DNA of 64,000 nucleotides from NCBI RefSeq assembly GCF_008801925.2, contig NZ_CP062805.1:124001-188000 (forward strand). The letters are read 5' to 3'. The DNA comes from Cupriavidus basilensis. GTDB lineage: Bacteria > Pseudomonadota > Gammaproteobacteria > Burkholderiales > Burkholderiaceae. The notes beneath the pieces were generated by a model, which was not told where the DNA came from, did not search any database, and worked only from the letters and a program-made list of their open reading frames with translations. Every line of letters starts with the position of its first letter. Positions within the stretch are counted from its first letter, which is position 1. Of this stretch, positions 34,608 to 43,629 are shown piece by piece. The position numbers and the translations under genes are program-made.

Positions 34608-35349
34608 CGCCATTATTGAAACCAGAGGGGTCAGCAAGCGCTTCGGTGACTTCAAGGCGCTCACTGATGTGAGCGTGAGCATTCGCCCCGGAATGCTGAC
34701 GTCTATCATCGGCCCTAACGGCGCTGGAAAGAGTACCTACTTCAACCTGCTGTCCGGTGCGTTCGCGCCTAGTGAAGGTCGGATTCTGTTCATGGGCAGG
34801 GATATCACCGGCATGCGGCAACACGAGTTCGCGCATATCGGGATCGCCAAGTCGTTTCAGATCACCAGCCTTTTTCCGAACTTCACCGTGCTCGAAAACG
34901 TACGGATTGCTTTGCAAGCGCACGTTTCGCGCTACGGTATGTGGCGCCGACGCTCAGCCTTGTCGGGGCTGACGGAGCAAGCCAGCGTCCTGCTGGAGAC
35001 AGTGGGACTTTCTGGCCGCGCAAAGAGCTTCGCCAGGGAACTCGCGCATGGGCAGCAACGGTGCCTCGAGATCGCCGTCGCTCTTGCTGCTCAACCGAAG
35101 TTGCTACTGATGGATGAGCCGACCGCGGGAATGAGCCCGGAGGAAACAAAGGTGATGATGGGACTTATCCGCCGACTCGTGGAACAGCGGACGGTCGTGC
35201 TTGTCGAGCACAAGATGAAGCTTGTCATGGGGATCAGCGAGCGTGTCGTAGTCCTGCATCACGGTGAACTGATCGCGGAAGGTACGCCGGATGATATCCG
35301 GGCCAATGATTTGGTGAAGCGCGTGTACCTTGGACAAGGCAACCATTGA
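34597..35349 (+). CDS. LIV-type ABC transporter ATP-binding protein (LivG-like, second system)
   Basis: 250 aa. Walker A GPNGAGKST is intact near residue 37, the signature is LAHGQQRCLEIAVAL, and Walker B is LLLMDEPTAGM. The ATG at 34597 (MSADAIIETRGVSKRF) overlaps the permease gene end by 11 nt. It forms the ATPase heterodimer with the 35359 product. Confidence 0.92.
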   Translation: MSADAIIETRGVSKRFGDFKALTDVSVSIRPGMLTSIIGPNGAGKSTYFNLLSGAFAPSEGRILFMGRDITGMRQHEFAHIGIAKSFQITSLFPNFTVLENVRIALQAHVSRYGMWRRRSALSGLTEQASVLLETVGLSGRAKSFARELAHGQQRCLEIAVALAAQPKLLLMDEPTAGMSPEETKVMMGLIRRLVEQRTVVLVEHKMKLVMGISERVVVLHHGELIAEGTPDDIRANDLVKRVYLGQGNH

Positions 35350-35358
35350 GGGCACATC

Positions 35359-36063
35359 ATGCTGGAAGTTGCGAATCTCAACGCCTGGTACGGGTCGAGT
35401 CACGTATTGCAAGGTGTCGACCTCAAGGTTGGTGAGGGCGAGCTGGTCTGTCTTATCGGCCGCAATGGGGCAGGTAAGACCACTACCGTGAAGTCCATCG
35501 CTGGTCTCATGTCCAAGGTCACCGGGTCGGTAAAGTTTGAAGGCGTTGAACTCCTGGGGCAGCCTGCGCATAAGAGATACTTGCGGCAACTCGCCTACGT
35601 CCCGGAGGAGCGTCGCATCGTACCTGGTCTCACTGTTCGGGAAAACATTCGACTCGGACTGCTCGCGTCGCCGCACCGTACACGAGAGTCGGATGTCATT
35701 GATGAAATTGCCGAGACTTTTCCTCGACTGAAGGAGCGGCTCGACCAGCAGGCAGTGACAATGTCTGGCGGTGAGCAGCAAATGCTTGCCATTGCGCGGG
35801 CAGTGGCATCGAAGCCGAAGATGGTGCTGCTCGACGAGCCGTCCGAAGGGATCATGCCAGTTCTCGTGGATGAAATGTTCGAGTATTTCGCGGCATTGAA
35901 GCGCGCCGGAGTCACGATTCTCCTCATCGAACAGAACGTGGGCCTGGCCTTGAGAATTGCCGACCGCGCCTATATTCTGGATCAGGGCGAGGTAGTCTAC
36001 AGCGGTACGGCGCAAGCAATGCTGGGCGACGAGGAAATCCAGGAGCGGTATTGCTCGGTCTGA
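35359..36063 (+). CDS. LIV-type ABC transporter ATP-binding protein (LivF-like, second system)
   Basis: 234 aa with all catalytic motifs: Walker A GRNGAGKTTT, signature MSGGEQQMLAIARA, Walker B MVLLDEPSEGI. It differs from the first system's LivF-like protein, which has Arg in place of the Walker A Lys. It begins 9 nt after the LivG-like stop with a GAGGG ribosome-binding site. Confidence 0.93.
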   Translation: MLEVANLNAWYGSSHVLQGVDLKVGEGELVCLIGRNGAGKTTTVKSIAGLMSKVTGSVKFEGVELLGQPAHKRYLRQLAYVPEERRIVPGLTVRENIRLGLLASPHRTRESDVIDEIAETFPRLKERLDQQAVTMSGGEQQMLAIARAVASKPKMVLLDEPSEGIMPVLVDEMFEYFAALKRAGVTILLIEQNVGLALRIADRAYILDQGEVVYSGTAQAMLGDEEIQERYCSV

Positions 36064-36091
36064 TCAGACGAGTGACGGAGGGCCAGAAGCC

Positions 36092-37363
36092 ATGAAGACT
36101 GATGACACCGAACGGCGTGCGAGAGTTGTCCTTACCGGCGCGACGGACAGCAAGAAGGCCTTCGAGTTGAGGGACTTCCTGAACCGTAGTGTTGTCGCGT
36201 TCGACTGGAGGCCTTTGCAGTCGGATGAGGACGCCAGGACGATACCCGGCATCCGTGGATTGGACGATACACGTTTGCCCGTTTGTGAGTTTCCGGACGG
36301 AACGCGCTTGTTTGATCCGAGCGTCAAGGAGGTCGCCGCGCGACTGGGATGGGTGCAGGTACCGCGGCTGCGAGAATACGACGTTTCCATCTACGGTGCG
36401 GGCCCAGCCGGATTGAGTGCGGCCGTTTACGCTGCAAGCGAGGGGCTCAAGACCGTTCTTATCGAACGTCACGCGGTAGGTGGACAGGCGGGCTGCTCAT
36501 CGCTGATCGAGAACTACATGGGTTTTCCGCAAGGCATCAGTGGTGCCGAGCTGGCGGAACGCGCCCGCCAGCAAGCCGTTCGATTTGGTGCCGAGATTCT
36601 CCAGATGCGCGAGGGTGTCAATGCTACGTTCGAGAATGGTCAAATCATCGTCGACATGGCCGATGGCTCGAAGCTCAGGGCAAAGACCAACATCTGCGCG
36701 ACGGGCATCGAATGGCGAAGGTTGAACCTGCCGAACGAGAGCCGCTTTTTGCACGCGGGGTTGTTCTACGGGGCGGGCGCAAGCGAAGCACCCATATGCA
36801 AAGGTGAAACGGTTTATGTGGTAGGCGGAGGTAACTCCGCCGGTCAGGCGGCCATGCACCTGTCCGAGTACGCCGACGAGGTTGTGATGCTTGTGCGAGG
36901 CCCGTCGCTGGCCGCAACGCTCTCGGACTATCTCGTGAAGAAGATCGAGCGATCGAGTGTCGTGCGTGTCGTCAGCAACTGCGAAGTGGTTGCTGTCGAC
37001 GGGGACCATCGCTTGCGAGAGGTAACGGTTCGCGATCGCGTGAACGGCGGGACGGAAACACTTGCCGCCACGCGCATCTTCGTGTGTATCGGCGGGGCAC
37101 CACATACCGAATGGGCTCGCAATACCGACATCGTGCGGGACGCCGCCGGGTATCTGGTCACGGGGCCTGATTTGTTGCGGGATGGACGTGCCCCCGAGTC
37201 GTGGCCGCTGCAAAGAGCGCCGTTTTATCTCGAGACGAGCGTGCCAGGCTCGTTTGCAGCAGGCGACGTTCGGCACAACTCGATCAAGCGGGTTGCGTCG
37301 GCTGTGGGCGAGGGCGCCATGGCGGTGTCGTTCGTTCATCAGCACCTGGCCCATCAGGGGTGA
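36092..37363 (+). CDS. Thioredoxin-reductase-like flavoprotein lacking the CxxC dithiol
   Basis: 423 aa. Residues 1-95 look like a thioredoxin/glutaredoxin-fold domain without a CxxC (FELRDFLNRSVVAFDW). Then come the FAD motif GAGPAGLSAAVYAA near 103, GGQAGCSSLIENYMGFP near 131, and the NAD(P) motif GGGNSAGQAAMHLS near 250. Where thioredoxin reductases carry CxTC, this protein has YGAGASEAPIC, so no redox dithiol is available. It is thus more like the TrxR-type ferredoxin reductases or the stand-alone form of cNMP-domain fusion reductases. It lies 28 nt after the LivF-like gene. Confidence 0.8.
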   Translation: MKTDDTERRARVVLTGATDSKKAFELRDFLNRSVVAFDWRPLQSDEDARTIPGIRGLDDTRLPVCEFPDGTRLFDPSVKEVAARLGWVQVPRLREYDVSIYGAGPAGLSAAVYAASEGLKTVLIERHAVGGQAGCSSLIENYMGFPQGISGAELAERARQQAVRFGAEILQMREGVNATFENGQIIVDMADGSKLRAKTNICATGIEWRRLNLPNESRFLHAGLFYGAGASEAPICKGETVYVVGGGNSAGQAAMHLSEYADEVVMLVRGPSLAATLSDYLVKKIERSSVVRVVSNCEVVAVDGDHRLREVTVRDRVNGGTETLAATRIFVCIGGAPHTEWARNTDIVRDAAGYLVTGPDLLRDGRAPESWPLQRAPFYLETSVPGSFAAGDVRHNSIKRVASAVGEGAMAVSFVHQHLAHQG

Positions 37364-37390
37364 GGCGCCGTTACTTGCGTCGTGCGTCAA

Positions 37391-37687
37391 TTAGCCGAGC
37401 AAATATCGCAGTGTCCCCGCAGAAGCGATGCCGATCACGACGGTAGGAAGGATCGAGAGCCGCGTGGCGGCCGCTAAAGTCAGTGCGAGGGCTGCGAGGT
37501 CGGCGGGGCGATCCGATACAAAATATGGCGCAATGACTGAAATCAGTACGCATCCCGGTGCGACTTCCAGCGTGGCGGCAGCGCGCGGACTCAGTTTCCT
37601 GTTGTGCAGCAGGAGGTACCCTCCGATACGCGTCAGATAAGTGACCGAGGCCATAGCGAAGATCGTGGCAAGTGTAAGGAATGTCAC
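37391..37687 (-). CDS. azlD: Branched-chain amino acid exporter small subunit
   Basis: 98 aa AzlD-type membrane protein with about four hydrophobic segments (MASVTYLTRIGGYLLL, AATLEVAPGCVLISVIAPYFV, LAALALTLAAATRLSILPTVV). It overlaps the azlC stop/start by 4 nt. AzlCD exports leucine-like or azaleucine-type amino acids. Confidence 0.88.
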   Translation of the reverse strand: MTFLTLATIFAMASVTYLTRIGGYLLLHNRKLSPRAAATLEVAPGCVLISVIAPYFVSDRPADLAALALTLAAATRLSILPTVVIGIASAGTLRYLLG

Positions 37688-38451
37688 TGCTTCGCCTCCT
37701 TGCGATCAGCCATCCAGTATGCGGCGGTGACGCCGGACAAGGCACCGGCCAACACATACCAGGCGCCAGGCACCAGAAGATGTGTAATCGCCGCGACGGC
37801 CAGGCTGACAAGCCATGGCCTGGCTGTGCGAAGGTCTTTCCACATGCCACGCATCAGCACCAGAAACACGGCAGGGAAAGCCATGTGGAAGCCGTAGGCC
37901 TCAACATCACCAAGTATCGGTCCAACTGCCGCGCCGATGGCAGTGCACCCGACCCATGTCAGATAGAACGGGGCTGCGACGCCCCAGTAATACGGCAGGC
38001 TCAACACGGGCAACACGGGCGTTCGCTGGCGTTGGGCGCGTTGTTTTGCATCTGCCAGCCCGAACGCCCAGCTTTCGTCGCACATCACGAACAGCGCAGC
38101 TAGTGCCTTGCGCCGAGGCAGGTGGTGAAGCAATGGTGCGAGCACTGCGCCCATCAGGAGATGGCGGCTATTGACCAGCAAGGTGATCGCAACAATCAGA
38201 AGAACGCTGGGCGGGGACGCCCACAAGGCGATTGCGGCAAATTCCGAGCCGCCGGCAAAGTTCAGGCCGGTCATCAGGGAGACTTCCGCAGGGTTCAGGC
38301 CGTGGCGAGCCGCCTGTGCGCCGAGTACGAGGCCAAAGGGAACAAAGCCAACCAGCATGGGCACGCTGTCCCTAGCTCCCCGCTTCAACTCCGCAAGTTG
38401 CTGAACCTGTGCCGGGCGTCTTCCAACGTTCTGGCCCTCTACTGCTTCCAT
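37684..38451 (-). CDS. azlC: AzlC-family branched-chain amino acid exporter permease
   Basis: 255 aa. The conserved PMLVGFVPFGLVLGAQAARHGL near residue 32, LNFAGGSEFAAIALW near 63 and VNSRHLLMGAVLAPLL near 93 identify AzlC. About seven membrane segments. The first ~28 polar residues may be over-called; a later start is possible. Coupled to azlD downstream. Confidence 0.9.
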   Translation of the reverse strand: MEAVEGQNVGRRPAQVQQLAELKRGARDSVPMLVGFVPFGLVLGAQAARHGLNPAEVSLMTGLNFAGGSEFAAIALWASPPSVLLIVAITLLVNSRHLLMGAVLAPLLHHLPRRKALAALFVMCDESWAFGLADAKQRAQRQRTPVLPVLSLPYYWGVAAPFYLTWVGCTAIGAAVGPILGDVEAYGFHMAFPAVFLVLMRGMWKDLRTARPWLVSLAVAAITHLLVPGAWYVLAGALSGVTAAYWMADRKEAKQ

Positions 38452-38803
38452 CTCACTACAGTCCTTCGTTGGCCGGATTTGTCAGGCCACAATTCAAAGA
38501 AAGCATTGTATGCGCTTTTGGTAGCAATTTGCTTGTTTTGTTGTGGTAAATTGATTGGTTGCTTGGTGTCTGATGCCAGAAATGTCAGAAACGTTGGCAG
38601 TCAATGCCAGGTAGGTTTCTTGGTGCCGCGTGATACATTCGCCGGGGACTTGATAGGTTTCGCGGGGCCTCGTCAGAAGTGGAACGTGAGATCTTCTTCG
38701 CAATCGGAGGGCCAATGGTTCGCCCCTGCCTTTGCCTTACAATTTATCGCCTGATTGGTAGAATGGAGGCGTAACACGCCATTGTCTGGTGCCAGGGGGA
38801 TGC
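38452..38803. other. AT-rich divergent intergenic region upstream of the second TetR gene
   Basis: About 350 bp, clearly AT-richer than its surroundings, with no convincing gene. TGGCA-gtcaa-TGCCA at 38595-38609 is a perfect inverted repeat. TACAATTTATC at 38738-38748 is identical to the minus-strand reading of the operator half-site at 46608-46620, and lies 56-66 bp upstream of the TetR start, consistent with autoregulation. Confidence 0.45.
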
Positions 38804-39478
38804 ATGGAGCGAGGGGAAACAGGGGCGAGGGGGGAAGCGCCCGAGAAGACCGGTAGACGGCTTCCACCAGAGGAGCGGGAAGAGCAGATTGTCCGCATGG
38901 CCATCGAGCACTTCACGCGCAATGGCTTCTCCGGCAGCACGCGTGAACTGGCCAAGCAGATCGGTGTGACCCAGCCGCTGCTGTACCGCTACTTCGAAAA
39001 CAAGGAAGCGCTGATCGACCGCGTCTACAACGAGGTATTCCAGTGGCGCCGGGAGTGGGAGCGGCAGATTGCCGATCGGTCCGTGCCGCTCGTCGAGCGC
39101 CTGCCTGCCTTTTATGTCGACTACGCGTCGGTGATCTTGCGCGAGGAGTGGATCCGGATCTTTATTTTCGCCGGCCTGACGCGGGAAGGGATCAACAACA
39201 AGTATCTCAGCAAATTGCGCAACCGAGTCTTCCTCCCGGTGCTGGCCGAGGTGCGGGCCGAGTTCGGCATCGGCGAGCCGCGCAATGCGGCGGAGCTGGA
39301 GGCGGAAATCGAGATGATCTGGAGTCTGCATGCGTCGATCTTCTATCTCGGGTTGCGCAGGTGGGTGTATGGTCTGAAGGTACCGGTGGATATTGATGCG
39401 GCCGTGCGGCAGCAGGTTGATATGTTCCTTAACGGCGCGCCGGCAGCCATGCGCAAGCTGCGGCAGGCGCGCACCTGA
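38804..39478 (+). CDS. TetR-family transcriptional regulator (paralogue 2)
   Basis: 224 aa from the ATG at 38804, which has AGGGGG 5 nt upstream; the GTG at 38789 would overlap that site. HTH: MAIEHFTRNGFSGSTRELAK, then QIGVTQPLLYRYFENKEALI. Equal in length and strongly similar to the protein at 26420, differing mainly in the first ~20 residues. LysR gene follows 27 nt downstream in the same direction. Probable ligand: a hydrophobic acyl or aromatic compound, by family only. Confidence 0.93.
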   Translation: MERGETGARGEAPEKTGRRLPPEEREEQIVRMAIEHFTRNGFSGSTRELAKQIGVTQPLLYRYFENKEALIDRVYNEVFQWRREWERQIADRSVPLVERLPAFYVDYASVILREEWIRIFIFAGLTREGINNKYLSKLRNRVFLPVLAEVRAEFGIGEPRNAAELEAEIEMIWSLHASIFYLGLRRWVYGLKVPVDIDAAVRQQVDMFLNGAPAAMRKLRQART

Positions 39479-39505
39479 GCAGGCGCAAGCTCGGAGACGC
39501 ATGGC

Positions 39506-40429
39506 ATGGATAAGCTGCTGGCACTGAAGATGTTTGTCGAGGCCGTGGATGCCAAGGGATTTTCGGCAGCGGCCAGGCGGCTGAACCTGGCCACCTCGTC
39601 GGTCACGCGCACCATCGATGGACTTGAGGAGGAGCTCGGCGCCGTGCTCCTGAACCGTTCGACGCGGCAGGTAACAGTCTCCGAAGCCGGTGCAGCCTAC
39701 TACCAGCGGGCGCGCAAGATCCTTGAAGCCGTGGCTGAGGCGGATTCACTGATTGCTGACCGGGGCGATACGCCGGTCGGTCAGTTGCGCGTATCTTTGC
39801 CCGTCGCATTTGGACGTCGCTGCATTGCCCCGTTCCTCGGCGGCCTGATGGCCAAGTATCCCCAGCTGGAACTTGAGGTGACAATGACCGACGAGATCGT
39901 CGATCTGATCGGCGAGCGCATCGACGTGTCGATCCGGCTCGGCAGCGCGGCATCGTACGACGATGTCGTGGCGCGCCAGGTTGGCGTATTCCGGCGAAGG
40001 GTCGTTGCCAGCCCGGCATACCTGCTTGAGCGTGAAATCCCGGCATCGCCGATCGAACTGGCAAACCATTCGTGTCTGCGCTTCAACTACGGGGCCCATC
40101 CTCAAGTCTGGACATTCCATCGCGAGGGCGAGGAGGTTCAGGTGCCTGTCTCAGGGCGATTCCGCAGCAACAATGCCGAGGTGCTGCGCGAGCTGGCGCT
40201 CGCCGACGGCGGCGTCGGCCTTTTGCCGGATTGGATGGTCGATGAGGACGTGCAGGCTGGCAAGCTGACGTCATTGTTCGATGACTGGACGGTCAATCCC
40301 AATCGTGCCAGCTCGGCAATTACAGCGCTGTATCTGCCTAACCAGCGCGGCTCCCGCCGTATTGCGGCCTTCCTCGACTTTCTGGGCGAGATACCTGGCC
40401 CGACTCACAGGGACAGGGCCGCGGCTTAA
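39506..40429 (+). CDS. LysR-family transcriptional regulator
   Basis: 307 aa. The N-terminal winged helix (MFVEAVDAKGFSAAARRLNL, then ATSSVTRTIDGLEEELG) is followed by the LysR substrate-binding domain (GQLRVSLPVAFGRR..., LADGGVGLLPDWMV). Typical of the CrgA/DsdC-like group with RLG...SYDDVVARQVG. Lies after the TetR gene; no divergent partner, so its targets are not evident. Downstream aldolase and MFS genes are candidates. Confidence 0.93.
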   Translation: MDKLLALKMFVEAVDAKGFSAAARRLNLATSSVTRTIDGLEEELGAVLLNRSTRQVTVSEAGAAYYQRARKILEAVAEADSLIADRGDTPVGQLRVSLPVAFGRRCIAPFLGGLMAKYPQLELEVTMTDEIVDLIGERIDVSIRLGSAASYDDVVARQVGVFRRRVVASPAYLLEREIPASPIELANHSCLRFNYGAHPQVWTFHREGEEVQVPVSGRFRSNNAEVLRELALADGGVGLLPDWMVDEDVQAGKLTSLFDDWTVNPNRASSAITALYLPNQRGSRRIAAFLDFLGEIPGPTHRDRAAA

Positions 40430-40846
40430 TTGCCCGTTGTGTACCTCGCATTGCGGGTTACATTCAAGCTGATTCTCCAGGCTTGCGATCCTGATGCCTC
40501 CTCCTCCAGGAGGATGTCCCCCAGAGGCGTGGCCAAGTCCGCGCTGTGCTTTACGACAACATTCCTGCAACTCGAGATTTCCTACACGGCGTATCCGATT
40601 CGCTTCTGATAAGTGAATGAGGCCGAGGGTGCTGCGGGCGTATGCCGTGTCGTCGCGACGAACATGTCGAAGACAAAGTGTCTCTCGCGCGGGCATTTCG
40701 CTGCGCGCTGCCAACGGCTGTTCCAGTTGGTCTTATGCAAACGCTTAATTGCGCCGTGGCATCGGGGTCCGTTGTTCTGCTGCTGGCATAGGCCTTGCTG
40801 ATTGGCTCGGGCCCGATAGGCCAACAACAACAGACAGGAGATACCC
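40430..40846. other. Intergenic region before the aldolase gene
   Basis: 417 bp without a supported gene. TCCTCCT-cc-AGGAGGA at 40499-40514 is a perfect 7-bp inverted repeat with a 2-nt loop, a possible weak terminator for the LysR gene. An AGGAGA ribosome-binding site ends the region. No promoter of a known class was recognised with confidence. Confidence 0.4.
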
Positions 40847-41635
40847 ATGCGTTCGAACTACAGCGATGCCGAGTGGAAGACGCGCTGCGAACTCGCAGCG
40901 CTCTATCGAATCCTAGCCCATCACAGAATGACGGATCACATCTATACGCACATCAGCGCGCGGGTGCCCGGCACGGATGAACATCATTTCCTGATCAATC
41001 CGTATGGCCTGATGTTCCATGAAATCACGGCTTCCAGTCTGGTCAAGATCGATATGCATGGCCGGATCCTGGAGAGCGGAAGCAAGGGACCGCAGCGGGT
41101 GAATACCGCGGGCTTCATGATTCATTCCGCAGTCCACATGGCCCGCCATGATATTTCCTGTGTCGTGCATACCCATACCGCCGCAGGTATCGCAGTATCC
41201 GCACAGGAACAGGGGTTGTTGCCCATTAGTCAGCACGCGCTCAAGTTCTACGAGCGAATCTCTTACCATGAGTATGAAGGAATCGCGTCAGACGAAGCGG
41301 AGCGGGCCAGGCTGGTAGCTGACCTTGGAAACAACAAGGCAATGGTCCTGCGCAACCATGGACTGCTGGCGGCGGGAACCACGGTCGCGGAGGCGTTTAT
41401 TGTCATCTACTATCTGGAGCGTGCATGTCAGGCGCAAGTGGCGGCACTTGCCGGCGGCTCCAGGCTGACATATCCGCCTGTCGCGGTGAGGCAGCACACC
41501 GCGCAGCAGTTTGCAGAACTCGATATTGCCGACAACCTCGCCATCGATACCGGTGGCCTGCAAAGCTACCATCAGGTCGGCTTTGACGCAGCGATCAGAT
41601 TGATCAAGGACGACGCTCCGAGATACGACAGCTGA
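40847..41635 (+). CDS. Class II aldolase/adducin-family protein
   Basis: 262 aa. The zinc site is seen in SCVVHTHTAAGIAVSA near residue 105 (His-x-His) and VLRNHGLLAAG near 168; the N-terminal ILAHHRMTDHIYTHISARVPG is typical of the family. Members are aldolases (fuculose-phosphate type), epimerases or decarboxylases of small hydroxy-acids; this longer adducin-like branch is common in catabolic clusters with unknown substrate. AGGAGAT precedes the ATG. An MFS carrier gene follows. Confidence 0.88.
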   Translation: MRSNYSDAEWKTRCELAALYRILAHHRMTDHIYTHISARVPGTDEHHFLINPYGLMFHEITASSLVKIDMHGRILESGSKGPQRVNTAGFMIHSAVHMARHDISCVVHTHTAAGIAVSAQEQGLLPISQHALKFYERISYHEYEGIASDEAERARLVADLGNNKAMVLRNHGLLAAGTTVAEAFIVIYYLERACQAQVAALAGGSRLTYPPVAVRQHTAQQFAELDIADNLAIDTGGLQSYHQVGFDAAIRLIKDDAPRYDS

Positions 41636-41789
41636 CGCCTGGCGTCGCGCAGCGCCGGGCCTCTCCGGCTTCCGAAAGTCTGTACGAAAGGTGTATCGCC
41701 CCGAATTGCGAAAGCGAGCAAGGCAGGCGGTCAACCGCGCACGCCTGCTCGCCTGGTACAACGCATAACTATATAAGGATGGAAGAGAC

Positions 41790-43244
41790 ATGACCCCAGT
41801 CGATCAGCGCTGTATGCGCAAGATCCTCATCCGGTTCCTCCCCTTGTTGCTGATCTGCTATGTGGTTGCGCACCTGGATCGCGTCAATGTCGGCTACGCG
41901 GCATTGACGATGAACCACGATATCGGCTTGACGACGGCGGCCTTCGGGCTGGGTGCGGGCCTGTTCTTCATTACGTACTTTGCTTTCGAGATTCCGTCCA
42001 ACCTGGCCCTGGAGCGGTTCGGCGCGAGACGCTGGATTGCCCGCATCATGCTCACCTGGGGACTGCTGTCCGGTGCCACGGCATTCGTGCAGGGCGAGAC
42101 GGGCTTCTACGTGGTCCGCCTGCTGCTTGGTGCGGCGGAAGCCGGGTTTTTCCCAGGCATCCTCATTTTTCTGACGCTATGGGTGCCGGGCAAATGGCGG
42201 GCAACCTTCGTCGGCAGCTTTATGGTGGCGATTCCGCTGGCAAGCGTGGTCGGTGCGCCGGTCTCCGCCTTTCTGATCAACAGCCCTGGACTCTGGGGGC
42301 TGAAAAGCTGGCAGACGATGTTCCTGATCGAAGCCGTGCCCGCGATCTTCCTCGCCTTCGTTGTGCTAAGGGTGTTGCGTGACACGCCGGACCAAGCTGA
42401 ATGGCTGGATCCCGAAGAGAAGCGGTGGTTGCAGCAGGCACTGGCCGCAGAACGGCAGCAGGCGAGTGGAGGGCAGAAGGAGACGCTGGTCGATATCCTG
42501 AAGAATCCACGGGTCTGGTTGCTCGCCTTTGTCTACTTCGGCATCACGGGATTTTCTTATGGCATGGCCTTCTTCCTGCCCCTGATCTTGAAAGATGCAA
42601 ATCTGTCCGTGATGCAGACCGGCGTGGCTACGGCGTTGCCGTTTGCCGTCGGAGCCATTGGCATGGTGGTCTGGGGCAGGCGCTCCGATCGGTTGGGGGA
42701 ACGCCGGCAGCATGTCCTCATCCCGTTGATGATTGCCGTGGTGGGTCTTGCTGCGTCCACGATGGCGCCGTCTCCCTGGCTCAAGATCGTCCTCATCAGC
42801 GTTTCGGCCTTCGGGGTCATGGCGGCACTGCCGGTGTTCTGGACGTTGCCGCCACTGCTGTTCGGCGCCTCGATCGGGGCGGGAGGCATTGCGATGATCA
42901 ATTCGCTTGGCAACATCTCCGGCTTCGCGCACTCGCTGCTTATGGGAGTCATCAGGGATAAGACGGGAAGCTACACATATGGCCTGATTCTCATCTCGGT
43001 GGTCGGTGCCTGTGGCTTCATCGTGTTGATGGTATTGACCCGGAAGCTGTCTGGCCGACCGGGGAACAGTCTCTCCCTGACACCACAGCGACAACCGACA
43101 GGTTGCGGGAGTCATACGGACTTCGTAACCACAGGAAGCCGCGCTAGCGCAGCCTATGGCGGGCCCGCCTCCTCCTTCGGCAGGGGCCGTTCGTCGACGC
43201 ATGTAAAGGAAAGAGGGGAAGCGGATTCACATGCTGCTTCATGA
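41790..43244 (+). CDS. MFS transporter, ACS type, with long C-terminal tail
   Basis: 484 aa. CYVVAHLDRVNVGYAALTMN near residue 25 and RLLLGAAEAGFFPGILIFLTLW near 112 mark the anion:cation symporter family. Twelve helices end near residue 430 (VVGACGFIVLMVLTRKL); the last ~50 residues are polar, low-complexity and unlike the family. This suggests read-through after a frameshift, or a recent extension. Compare the ACS carrier at 22826, which ends normally. Probably imports an organic acid used with the aldolase. Confidence 0.88.
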   Translation: MTPVDQRCMRKILIRFLPLLLICYVVAHLDRVNVGYAALTMNHDIGLTTAAFGLGAGLFFITYFAFEIPSNLALERFGARRWIARIMLTWGLLSGATAFVQGETGFYVVRLLLGAAEAGFFPGILIFLTLWVPGKWRATFVGSFMVAIPLASVVGAPVSAFLINSPGLWGLKSWQTMFLIEAVPAIFLAFVVLRVLRDTPDQAEWLDPEEKRWLQQALAAERQQASGGQKETLVDILKNPRVWLLAFVYFGITGFSYGMAFFLPLILKDANLSVMQTGVATALPFAVGAIGMVVWGRRSDRLGERRQHVLIPLMIAVVGLAASTMAPSPWLKIVLISVSAFGVMAALPVFWTLPPLLFGASIGAGGIAMINSLGNISGFAHSLLMGVIRDKTGSYTYGLILISVVGACGFIVLMVLTRKLSGRPGNSLSLTPQRQPTGCGSHTDFVTTGSRASAAYGGPASSFGRGRSSTHVKERGEADSHAAS

Positions 43245-43629
43245 TCCATCGGGGCGCGCTCCGCGGCGCTACGCGTAAGGAAGCAGCGGCCACCAGCCCA
43301 TCTTGCGCGCGCTGCCCATTCTCCAGGCGTGCCGCGGACAGGGTTTTCTGAGCCTGGCGGCACGTCTTTGCGGGAGAACAGGGTGGGGCATGTGTGCCGC
43401 CCGGGCTGACTTGAGCCAGACGTTGCGCCGCGCGCAACGCAGACTTGCGCTACGAACCCATTCTCAGCGAAGGGCGGCTTGCCTACGCTTCAAGGCACCG
43501 GAGCCCTGTCGGGCCAATTGCTCGCAGGACATCGAAGCTCCGCGCGTATCGTTCGCCGCCTCACCATCACCGGGAGCTCGCGGCGCAACAGGATCGAAAG
43601 CACTTCTCCACGCATCAGGAAGTCCATCC
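43245..43629. other. Intergenic region before an old yellow enzyme gene
   Basis: 385 bp with no supported gene. Several short frames on both strands lack recognisable features. No clear promoter, operator or terminator structure was identified. Confidence 0.4.

Noticed and set aside
40499..40514. TCCTCCT/AGGAGGA inverted repeat as an operator
   Set aside because: Two-base loop and purine/pyrimidine simplicity make a chance or weak hairpin more likely than a specific site.
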